Positions 16,824-23,274 of a DNA stretch of 64,000 nucleotides are shown one piece after another (positions within the stretch are counted from its first letter, which is position 1; each line of letters opens with the position of its first letter). The stretch spans positions 1-64,000 of the forward strand of contig CACVAU010000063.1 of the NCBI GenBank assembly GCA_902727915.1. Direction: 5' to 3'. The DNA comes from an uncultured Sulfurovum sp. Its GTDB lineage: Bacteria; Campylobacterota; Campylobacteria; Campylobacterales; Sulfurovaceae. Below the pieces are notes generated by a model. It was not told where the DNA came from. It made no database searches and saw nothing but the letters and a program-made list of their open reading frames with translations. The translations under genes were made by a program, and so were the position numbers.

Positions 16824-18350
16824 TTACTTCCCCTTCAAATCTACTAAGCCATTCATTACACCATCTAAACCACCATAAACATTTAGCGTTCCAATGGTTT
16901 GTGTAATCTTTTCTAGTGCTTCAAGCTCTTTAAGTCTTGCTAAGGCAGGATTATCATTCATTAATTTTGCAGTGTTTAGCAATGAACGTGTGGCTGCCGT
17001 TTCTTCACGTCTTTGAATATTGTTGGCTTCAGCACGTTTTGAGGCTTCTATGACTTGGTTAAATATTTCTCTCATTTCTCCTGGTAAAATAATGTCTTTA
17101 ATATAGACACCGTCAACCTTTACACCTATTTTTTCACAGCTTACGTAAAACTTCTCTAATACCTCATCTGAAAGCGTATGTTGTTTAGACAGAATTTCAT
17201 CAATGCTCATGGCACCTAAATATTCACGTACAGCGAATTGTAATTGTTTGTATAAGTACTCCTTAGAGGCATCTACAGAGGCTAAATAAGATTGCCCATT
17301 TGTTATTTTATAGTACATGGTAAGATTACAACGTAAAGTGACTTTGTCTGAAGAGAGTAACTCTTGATTGTTGATTTCAAGCTCTTTAATTCTCATGTCA
17401 ATGGCTTCTAAATTGATATCATAAAAGTCTGTATAGAAATAGTGTTTACCTTCAGAGGTGATGGATTCAAATTTCTCATTAACATAGAGATAACCTTCTG
17501 AATACTCTTTAACCAACATCTTTTTGACATTAACATAAGATTTTTCAAGTTTTTCTAACTCTAAAAGGTGTTTATTATTAATGATATAAGTCTCTTTAAC
17601 ATTCACTTTTTCAATTTTTACAGTATGTTCTTTCCAATAAAATTTAAAGGCACCCACTTCTAATAAATCAGTAAATTTATCATTTATCCAAAGGTAGGCA
17701 CGTTCATCTTCTTCAAGTTTAATAACAGTACAAACAGATTCTATTAATGCTGGATACTTTTTGTAAAGCATCTCTTTATCCCTAATCAAAAGTTCTTTAT
17801 CTTCGGTGTTATATTCTAAAACATCTATGGTGTAAAAATCTATATAAAAGTAGTGTTTACCTGTATTGACAATACTTTCTAATGTTTCATCAACATAAAT
17901 AAATGCTTTTTTATAACGGCTTAAAGATGAACATAAGACACCAGAGACACGCGAAAGAGCGTCTATATATTGTATATGTTCTTTAGAGACTTTATAGTTT
18001 GACCTGATATCCACTTTTTCTACTTTCATATCATAGGTTTTCCAATAAAGGCGTAAGGCTCCAGCTTCTAAGAGTTCAATAAGTTTACCATCTAACCAAA
18101 CATAAGCTCTTTCATATTCTTCGAGTTTTACGACATTAAATTGTGCTTCTATAAGTGTAGGGTTGTCTTTATAGAGTGCTTCTGCTTTTTGTGCATTGCT
18201 TATTCCCTGTGCTTTGACCTCTAGTTTTTCAATTTTATAGTTTTGAAAAATATGAAAAAGTTTATGTACACCTGTATTTAATACTTGTTTAAATTTTTCA
18301 TCTTTATATACTAATGCTTTTTCATTCTCTTTTACAGCGATTGTAAACAT
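16824..18350 (-). CDS. Cytosolic slipin (SPFH/Band 7) with five N-terminal repeats
   Basis: 508 residues. The N-terminal 320 residues hold five copies of a unit of about 39 residues, e.g. ERAYVWLDGKLIELLEAGAL (second copy), with starts near 7, 77, 143, 212 and 282; odd and even copies resemble each other most. The SPFH/Band 7 domain follows (about 285-460: RCNLTMYYKITNGQSYL; AVREYLGAMSIDEILS; VDGVYIKDIILPGEMREIF), with a helical tail ending in an NVYGGLDGV segment. No membrane helix is visible, unlike classical stomatins. Slipins recur in bacterial RNA-repair loci with RtcB or Ro60. The ATG at 18350 has AAAGGAAAAAAT upstream; the leader contains tRNA-like folds. Confidence 0.85.
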   Translation of the reverse strand: MFTIAVKENEKALVYKDEKFKQVLNTGVHKLFHIFQNYKIEKLEVKAQGISNAQKAEALYKDNPTLIEAQFNVVKLEEYERAYVWLDGKLIELLEAGALRLYWKTYDMKVEKVDIRSNYKVSKEHIQYIDALSRVSGVLCSSLSRYKKAFIYVDETLESIVNTGKHYFYIDFYTIDVLEYNTEDKELLIRDKEMLYKKYPALIESVCTVIKLEEDERAYLWINDKFTDLLEVGAFKFYWKEHTVKIEKVNVKETYIINNKHLLELEKLEKSYVNVKKMLVKEYSEGYLYVNEKFESITSEGKHYFYTDFYDINLEAIDMRIKELEINNQELLSSDKVTLRCNLTMYYKITNGQSYLASVDASKEYLYKQLQFAVREYLGAMSIDEILSKQHTLSDEVLEKFYVSCEKIGVKVDGVYIKDIILPGEMREIFNQVIEASKRAEANNIQRREETAATRSLLNTAKLMNDNPALARLKELEALEKITQTIGTLNVYGGLDGVMNGLVDLKGK

Positions 18351-18372
18351 ATTTTTTCCTTTGGTGTTATGT

Positions 18373-18401
18373 GTAGAAACAATTTTGTATATTGTTTCTA
18401 C
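18373..18401 (-). other. Stable hairpin in slipin leader
   Basis: GTAGAAACAAT and ATTGTTTCTAC form an 11-bp perfect stem with a 7-nt loop, ending about 20 nt before the slipin ATG. There is no T-tract on the slipin-coding strand, so it looks more like a processing or stability element between the tRNA-like part and the mRNA than a terminator. Confidence 0.5.
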
Positions 18402-18550
18402 TTTGGCGACAATATTACGGAGTAAGGTGGGTTTATGAAGTCCATAGTGTTGTTAGAAGCCTTTTGACTTTTAATGCTACTACTTTTTTGTCTAAACTCA
18501 AAACCTTTACCCTAGTAGGTATTGTCAATTTTACATCGTGACAGGATGGT

Positions 18551-18571
18551 GTCCAGATTAAAGCTCTAGAC
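18551..18571 (-). other. Hairpin following tRNA-like folds
   Basis: GTCTAGA and TCTGGAC (minus strand) pair over a 7-nt loop with one G-T pair, just downstream of the second tRNA-like fold. It could be an additional arm of that RNA. Confidence 0.35.
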
Positions 18572-18587
18572 AGGGCTTGATAAATCG

Positions 18588-18662
18588 TATCTTCCTAAGA
18601 GATATGCCTTTGACCACTTGGCTATATAGAATTTTGCGTTCTATAGAAGGATTCGAACCTCC
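18588..18662 (-). ncRNA. Permuted tRNA-like fold 2 (slipin leader)
   Basis: On the minus strand, in this order: a T-arm GGAGG-TTCGAAT-CCTTC; 3' acceptor strand TATAGAA; loop CGCAAAA; 5' acceptor strand TTCTATA (7 perfect pairs); TA; a D-arm GCC-AAGTGGTCAAA-GGC; A; and an anticodon arm TATCT-CTTAGGA-AGATA with T33 and triplet TAG. Every tRNA part is present, but the 3' half precedes the 5' half, as in permuted tRNA genes. No normal-order tRNA can be folded because the acceptor strands only match across the T-to-D junction. It may be an RNA mimic of tRNA or a circularisable RNA. Confidence 0.6.
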
Positions 18663-18665
18663 GTG

Positions 18666-18743
18666 ATTGGTGTTAATTGCTTTACCTTTTAGCTACATAC
18701 TTATAGTATGAAAGGAATCGAACCTTTAATCGTTAACAGTAAT
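18666..18743 (-). ncRNA. Permuted tRNA-like fold 1 (slipin leader)
   Basis: Minus strand: ATT-AC-TGTTAA (5' stem strand), CGATT (like a 5-nt variable loop), T-arm AAAGG-TTCGATT-CCTTT, CATACT-ATA-AGTATG (acceptor stem closed by a 3-nt loop), TA, D-arm GCT-AAAAGGTAA-AGC, AA, and TTAACA-CC-AAT pairing back to the first strand (6 plus 3 bp with a 2x2 mismatch). This is a tRNA opened at the anticodon with its two halves swapped. The spacing of TA between acceptor and D-arm and the GG in the D-loop match real tRNAs. It directly precedes fold 2. Confidence 0.6.
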
Positions 18744-18818
18744 TTTTGTACGTTTCTAATACACCAGTCATAAAATGAATGTGCAAGTAGGCAGTTAAAA
18801 CTACCTTTGTACGGTTGT

Positions 18819-18850
18819 ATTATAAAGTTTATTTCGGACGTATATTGTCC
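18819..18850 (-). promoter_or_regulatory. Promoter/operator for tRNA-like folds and slipin
   Basis: Minus strand: GGACAATATACGTCC (GGAC-N7-GTCC) lies 11 nt before a TATAAT box at 18819-18824. The same element, with identical 11-nt spacing, precedes the second Y-RNA-like gene at 19469-19500, so the two sides are probably co-regulated. Confidence 0.6.
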
Positions 18851-18941
18851 AGTATAAAATTAATATTTTTAATTCAACTATTTGTTATAATACTTAAAAA
18901 CTATAATTAACATATTGAGCTATAAGTTTTAAAGGAAAAAA

Positions 18942-19212
18942 ATGACATTTTATTATCAAAATTTAACGTCGACTAAAGATGAATGGTTGGGTGAAAAACC
19001 CACAGTACTTTAAACCAAAGCTTCACTTAGTGTTATGGAGTAAAGGACTTTTTAAACTCTGCTTTGAAGAGAAGACAATGTTTTGGGCAAAACAAAACCG
19101 TTTTTATAAGAGAGTATCGTTGTTAAATACTTTTAAATACAACTCGATTTTAAGTCCCATTTCTTCTTTTGAGCTTGAAATCAAGAGAGGCTCAAAGAAG
19201 CTTAGGATTTGA
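18942..19212 (+). pseudogene. Small ORF and probable frameshifted remnant
   Basis: An ATG at 18942 with AAAGGAAAAAA upstream opens a 23-codon frame (MTFYYQNLTSTKDEWLGEKP...) that stops at 19013. A second frame (+1) continues from 18979 to 19212 (77 codons; ending GSKKLRI). A single frameshift near 18995 would join them into about 90 residues with a good ribosome binding site. No family recognised. It may be a decayed gene between the two RNA sets. Confidence 0.3.
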
Positions 19213-19260
19213 ATTTATCATAGAGTTTAGACAGTAAAAGAGGTTTTAAATTATTTATGG

Positions 19261-19290
19261 TTTGAATATGTTCAAAGTTAATATTATAAT
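19261..19290 (+). promoter_or_regulatory. Promoter of Y-RNA-like gene 1
   Basis: Palindrome TTTGAA-TATG-TTCAAA (19261-19276) ends 8 nt before TATAAT at 19285-19290. The position matches the GGAC...GTCC element of the second copy, but the bases have diverged. Confidence 0.55.
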
Positions 19291-19296
19291 GCTCTT

Positions 19297-19412
19297 ATAC
19301 CAAAATATTGAGTGTGAAAAGGCTTTTAAAGCTTGGGTCAAAAATAGGTTACTTCTTGGGTTCGATTCCTCACAATTTGGTTTATACCTATTTCCTTACC
19401 CTTGCTAGTTTT
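19297..19412 (+). ncRNA. Y-RNA-like tRNA-mimic RNA, copy 1
   Basis: Core 19335-19401: outer stem GGGT/ACCC, internal loop CAA / CCTT, inner 8-bp stem AAATAGGT/ACCTATTT, then a T-loop-like segment GGG-TTCGATT-CCT followed by a D-loop-like segment AATTTGGTTTA. T before D with no acceptor stem is the geometry of bacterial Y-RNA tRNA-like modules. The outer stem with its internal loop resembles the Ro-binding stem of Y RNAs (CGA / ACUU in human Y RNAs). Ends of the transcript are estimated from the -10 box and a T-rich stretch. Confidence 0.65.
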
Positions 19413-19468
19413 CTATTTTCCCTCTACTTTCAATAAATCATGAGTCATTCTATACTTAAATTATTTAT

Positions 19469-19500
19469 GGACAAAATACGTCCAAAATTAATATTATAAT
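19469..19500 (+). promoter_or_regulatory. Promoter of Y-RNA-like gene 2
   Basis: GGACAAAATACGTCC (19469-19483) lies 11 nt before TATAAT at 19495-19500, the same element and spacing as on the opposite strand at 18819-18850. Confidence 0.6.
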
Positions 19501-19506
19501 GCTTTC

Positions 19507-19625
19507 ACAATAAAAAAGTTGAGTGTTAAAACACTTTAAAAGCTTGGGTCAAAAATAGGTTACTTCTTAGGTTCGATTCCTTACAAGTTGGTTAATACCT
19601 ATTTACTTACCCTTGTAACTTATAG
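19507..19625 (+). ncRNA. Y-RNA-like tRNA-mimic RNA, copy 2
   Basis: Core 19546-19612: GGGT (19546-19549)/ACCC (19609-19612), internal loop CAA / ACTT, inner stem AAATAGGT (19553-19560)/ACCTATTT (19597-19604), T-like arm AGG-TTCGATT-CCT, and a D-loop-like AAGTTGGTTAA that closely matches real tRNA D-loops (A14, G18, G19). The RNA lies upstream of the RING-TerD gene; a small hairpin at 19670-19691 separates it from that gene. Confidence 0.68.
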
Positions 19626-19669
19626 ATGGACAAAGAGAACTTACTTCTGCCTTTTGGCTTTTCTTCCAC

Positions 19670-19691
19670 GAAAATTTAGTTTTCTAATTTT
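19670..19691 (+). other. Hairpin between Y-RNA-like gene 2 and RING-TerD gene
   Basis: GAAAATT and AATTTTC pair (7 bp) with an 8-nt loop, followed by a T-rich run. It could terminate or process the upstream RNA; the slipin leader has a hairpin at the equivalent position. Confidence 0.35.
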
Positions 19692-19717
19692 CATCTTTTA
19701 TAATTAAAAGAAAAAAT

Positions 19718-21961
19718 ATGAATAAAGAGTTAATGAAAGTCGCATTGCGACAAAATGCCATTGTTATTTTTGACGAAGATAAAGTGAATGAAAGTAGTAG
19801 ATTAAATGCTACTACTTCGGTGTTGGTTGCCAATGTAGCTGATTTAGGGTTTGGATTTTCAGAAGCCTTACTGCATGCTACGAATCAATGTGGTCTTAAA
19901 ACAAAACAAAATATTTTGGCTTTACTTCAAGAAGTTATGGGAACAGATAAGAATTGGACACCTTTGGTCAAGGGATGGGATACCCCAACGAATGAGAGTT
20001 TGCTTGATTATGTTATTACCTTTTTTGCGAATACTTTTAAGACTGGAAAAGGTACTTATTTAAGTTGTGGGCATTTGATTCCTGAAAATACTTTTCCTTT
20101 AGAGCGTTATAATGGTTGTCCTTATTGTGGTCAGGCGATGGAAGCAAGCGATGAGGTTTTTTATGGACAAGGAAGTTCACTTAAGGTGTTAGAACTTTGG
20201 GATGATGAGCAGTTACAGGCACATTATCTGGCTCTTTTGGCATCCAAAACGGCATTGGATGCAACACAGGTAGATAGTTTGAAAATTCTTTTAGCTCATT
20301 ATCCTTTACCTTCAAAAGTAAACATAGAAATGAAAGAGACATTGATGCTTGTGATAGATATCTTAGTAGAGAATGAGAAGCTTGATGAGGCTGGCACACT
20401 GTTTAAGTCACCACAAGAGATTATGCGATATTTATGGTTTAAAAAAACAGGTTTTTTACAGCTTGTTGAACCTAAAAGCATTGTAAAACGTAAAGCATAT
20501 AATCGGATGTATTATAATAGTACCCAAGAGGAGTTAGCCGAAAAAACGACTGAAGTTAAGAACACGTTAAAGTTAAAATACTCACGAAAAGAATGTAAGA
20601 TGGTCGCATCTTGGATGAATAATTTGGCACTAAAAGTAGAGAATTCTTGTGAGCTAATGCATCCAAAACGTGCCATGTGGGTTCGGTTTATTCGTGCGTT
20701 ACGTTTGGCAGAATATGCTAAGCGAAAAGAGTTTTTAAAACTAAAAGTCTTGTTGGATGTTTTTTACAATAAAAAGTATTCAGTATGGTTAGGAGAATTA
20801 GAAAAAGCACGGCTTACGTTAGATGAAGAGAAGATGTTTGAACGCTTAAAAGAGAAACCAAGTGTTTTTGCACGTTCTTTGTTTGCTAACATGTTATGGT
20901 TTGGAGAGAAAAAGACTTTAGCAGAATTTACCAAAGTATCAGAACAGATTCCTGCACGTCTTTTGGTCACACTAGGCATGTATGCCTCCTCGTATTTTGA
21001 TATAAAAGGACAACGGATTGTTAAGCCTTTGGGTGGAGGTTCTAAACGTATTGATAAGAATCAGAGTTTGAAGCTCTATAGTGAGAAACAACTCAAAGTA
21101 ATGATTGAGGTTATGGAGAATCTTGTCTTGGAAGAGATGTCAAGACGCTATGCTAAGATAGAAAATACAAATGAAACCTACTTTATGGACGAGCTTCTTT
21201 TTAAAGTGCCTCTTGCCATTGGAGACAGAGCAGAAACAATTCAAGACATGCCATCTGTACTTATGGGTCAGAAGTTTTCTGTTGAAGGTCAAAAAGTTAG
21301 GCTTTTTATGGAGTGGGGTAAAGGGCTTCCTGCACAGTATTTGGACATGGATATTAGTTGTCATGTGGCGTTTGATGATAGAAGTGAATATTGTTCTTAT
21401 TCAAATCTAATAGCCACAGGGTGTACACATAGTGGAGACATTCAAGATATTCCTCACATGGTAGGTACGGCTGAGTACATTGAATTAGACTTAGAAAGAT
21501 TAAGTAAAGCCAATGCAACCTTTGTTACTTTTTCAGGAAACTCTTATAGTTCTGGAGAGTTAGAAAATAATATGGTAGTTGGTTGGATGAACTCTAAAGA
21601 TGAGATGACAATTTCTAAAAAAACTGGTGTGGCCTACGATCCATCAACGGTACAACATCAGATACGTATAAGCAATAAATTAAGTGAAGCCATTGTTTTT
21701 GGTGTACTAGATGTCAAGAACAGAGAAATTACTTGGCTAGAAATGGATTTTAATGGTCAAACCATACAAAGTATGGATACCCAAGGAGTGCGTAGTTTAT
21801 TGACCAAACTAGAGAGTAAAATGAGTGTGGGAGAGCTTGTAAAACTAAAAACAGAAGCACAAGGTTTAAGACGGCTCGCATCCAGTGAAGAAGCAGATGA
21901 GGTGTATGATGCTGCTTGGGTTCAAGATACAGCAAAAGTAACACAACTTTTGTTAGATTAG
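19718..21961 (+). CDS. RING-like/TerD-like protein, MXAN_6230/SCO0854-type
   Basis: 747 residues. Residues about 124-148 hold a RING-like zinc motif (LSCGHLIPENTF...YNGCPYCG). The middle is helical, including KEKPSVFARSLFANML, typical of this family. The C-terminal about 190 residues form a TerD-like domain: VRLFMEWGKGLP, DMDISCHVAF, THSGDIQDIPHMVGTAEYIELDL and AYDPSTVQHQIRI. The family is uncharacterised; the motif series is as I recall it for MXAN_6230/SCO0854 proteins. No TROVE or vWA module is visible. It is flanked by Y-RNA-like copies on both sides, which suggests that it acts on or with these RNAs. Confidence 0.75.
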   Translation: MNKELMKVALRQNAIVIFDEDKVNESSRLNATTSVLVANVADLGFGFSEALLHATNQCGLKTKQNILALLQEVMGTDKNWTPLVKGWDTPTNESLLDYVITFFANTFKTGKGTYLSCGHLIPENTFPLERYNGCPYCGQAMEASDEVFYGQGSSLKVLELWDDEQLQAHYLALLASKTALDATQVDSLKILLAHYPLPSKVNIEMKETLMLVIDILVENEKLDEAGTLFKSPQEIMRYLWFKKTGFLQLVEPKSIVKRKAYNRMYYNSTQEELAEKTTEVKNTLKLKYSRKECKMVASWMNNLALKVENSCELMHPKRAMWVRFIRALRLAEYAKRKEFLKLKVLLDVFYNKKYSVWLGELEKARLTLDEEKMFERLKEKPSVFARSLFANMLWFGEKKTLAEFTKVSEQIPARLLVTLGMYASSYFDIKGQRIVKPLGGGSKRIDKNQSLKLYSEKQLKVMIEVMENLVLEEMSRRYAKIENTNETYFMDELLFKVPLAIGDRAETIQDMPSVLMGQKFSVEGQKVRLFMEWGKGLPAQYLDMDISCHVAFDDRSEYCSYSNLIATGCTHSGDIQDIPHMVGTAEYIELDLERLSKANATFVTFSGNSYSSGELENNMVVGWMNSKDEMTISKKTGVAYDPSTVQHQIRISNKLSEAIVFGVLDVKNREITWLEMDFNGQTIQSMDTQGVRSLLTKLESKMSVGELVKLKTEAQGLRRLASSEEADEVYDAAWVQDTAKVTQLLLD

Positions 21962-21964
21962 TGC

Positions 21965-22050
21965 TATACTTTTACTTACTTAGGTCAAAGACGAGTTACT
22001 TCCGTAACTATAACGGTTCTTAACGAACTACTTGTCTACTTACCTTTGTA
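21965..22050 (+). ncRNA. Y-RNA-like RNA, copy 3
   Basis: Starts right after the RING-TerD stop. Core 21982-22045: AGGT/ACCT outer stem, CAA / ACTT internal loop, inner 8-bp stem AGACGAGT/ACTTGTCT with one G-T pair. Both stems differ in sequence from copies 1 and 2 but keep pairing (covariation), while the internal loop and the TACTTACC...TTGTAA 3' flank are conserved. The inside contains two hairpins (CCGT...ACGG and GTTC...GAAC) instead of clear T and D loops. A TGCTATACT extended -10 box at 21962-21970 could be its own promoter. Confidence 0.62.
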
Positions 22051-22059
22051 ATTAGAAAC

Positions 22060-22455
22060 CTATTTAAGTACTTCTATTTCAACAAAAATATTCCCAGACT
22101 TTCCTCTCATTTGAATGATGTCACCATTGCGTAGTTCCATGCTTTGGATGCTATAGCTTTTTCCTGTAAAGGCTACTTCATCATTGTCACCTATTTTGAC
22201 TTGAATGGGTGAGTTTTTTTTAATAATGTCTCCTCTAAAAGAAACTTCATCATTATCACCCACATAAATTGGTGTGTCAATCAGTAAGGTATCTTTTCCT
22301 CGCAAATCAGTATTGGGTTTTATTTCTTTATCTAAATCAATAACCAAGATACTATTATTGTTTTCAATGCTTGGTCTTGGTTTGCTAGGTGATTGTGTTG
22401 AACAGCTGGTTAGTGTAAATAGGAATATAAGCATATAAAAAATATTGTTTTTCAT
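22060..22455 (-). CDS. Small lipoprotein
   Basis: 131 residues from ATG 22455, preceded by GGAGGG at 8 nt. Lipobox LTSC after a hydrophobic signal (NNIFYMLIFLFTLTSC). The mature part has three similar beta-type segments (YVGDNDEVSFRGD; KIGDNDEVAFTGK; LRNGDIIQMRGK), a small repeat domain. It begins at the end of the XRE regulator gene, so the two are co-transcribed. Function unknown. Confidence 0.65.
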   Translation of the reverse strand: MKNNIFYMLIFLFTLTSCSTQSPSKPRPSIENNNSILVIDLDKEIKPNTDLRGKDTLLIDTPIYVGDNDEVSFRGDIIKKNSPIQVKIGDNDEVAFTGKSYSIQSMELRNGDIIQMRGKSGNIFVEIEVLK

Positions 22456-22456
22456 T

Positions 22457-23167
22457 TTATCCCTCCATTTGAATTTTGGCATTAATACGTTCTAAAAGCT
22501 CATAGTTCATTTGTAGCTGAACTTCATTGACGGAACCTAGAACCTCTTTAGCTTCTTCTTTACTCATTTTTCTTCTTGAAAAAAAACCAAAGTTAAAAAG
22601 TTCTTTGTTTAAAGAGTTGGACTTAGAGACTCTGGAAAAAGGAAAAGTTTCATAAGTTATTCGGTTGTTATCAAAAGTAATGGAGGTAACGTTTTTACTG
22701 TTATTACTCTCTTTTAAAATAATGGATTGCTTTTCACCAATATAAAGTTTACCTCGATTTTTATGAGCATCTTCAACTTGAAAATTTTCATAAATGGTGG
22801 TTTCCGTACACCAAACTTCTGAAAGCTTTGGGTTACTTGGGTAACTGTAGACATACCATAGACCTGCTAATTTATCTAAAATGTCATGGTCATCATGAAA
22901 CATAATGTTTTGTTCAGCTTGGTCAAGTAGTTCATCAATTATCTCTTCTCGATTAATGTTTTCATTTTCAAAAATTTCCATGGGAATGTTATAGGCATTA
23001 CAGATAGCATAGAGGTGTATTTTTTTGAGTTTACCATTGTAATGATTTTGTATTTGAGAAATTAATGCAGGAGTGATTTCAAGTTTTTGAGCAATCTCTT
23101 TGGTTTGTAAATTTAGCTTCTTAATAACATAGTTCAATTTTTCTTCATTGTTGTATAGTAATGACAT
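22457..23167 (-). CDS. XRE-family transcriptional regulator
   Basis: 236 residues. An N-terminal Cro/C1-type helix-turn-helix (KKLNLQTKEIAQKLEITPALISQIQNHYNGKLK) is followed by a domain with no recognised family, mixed alpha/beta (GKLYIGEKQSIILKES). It is divergent from the TPR-CHAT gene, with 107 bp between, so it may control both directions. Confidence 0.78.
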   Translation of the reverse strand: MSLLYNNEEKLNYVIKKLNLQTKEIAQKLEITPALISQIQNHYNGKLKKIHLYAICNAYNIPMEIFENENINREEIIDELLDQAEQNIMFHDDHDILDKLAGLWYVYSYPSNPKLSEVWCTETTIYENFQVEDAHKNRGKLYIGEKQSIILKESNNSKNVTSITFDNNRITYETFPFSRVSKSNSLNKELFNFGFFSRRKMSKEEAKEVLGSVNEVQLQMNYELLERINAKIQMEG

Positions 23168-23274
23168 TAATTCTAAATTTCCTTTATTTTTATATTTTAC
23201 TAAAATATTTTATAGATAGACTAAATTATTACTAAAATTGATTATACTGCTTACTATTGTTTTAGGATTTTAGA

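Larger units (their letters stand above)
19251..19613 (+). repeat. Tandem duplication of promoter plus Y-RNA-like unit
   Basis: Bases about 19251-19402 and 19461-19613 are similar copies about 210 bp apart. Both contain AAATTATTTATGG, a promoter ending TTAATATTATAATGCT, and the block GCTTGGGTCAAAAATAGG...TACCTATTT. Differences are concentrated in the operator and leader. Confidence 0.8.

Noticed and set aside
18350..18850. Ordinary tRNA genes on the minus strand
   Set aside because: T-arm and D-arm signatures are clear, but no normal-order cloverleaf has matching acceptor strands; the pairing works only when the halves are permuted.
18819..19500. Sigma-54 promoters, as in RtcR-controlled RNA repair operons
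   Set aside because: I see no convincing GG-N10-GC (-24/-12) element; TATAAT-type boxes fit better.
19718..21961. Ro60/TROVE protein
   Set aside because: The gene is flanked by Y-like RNAs, but the protein shows RING-like and TerD-like motifs and no vWA MIDAS or TROVE signature.
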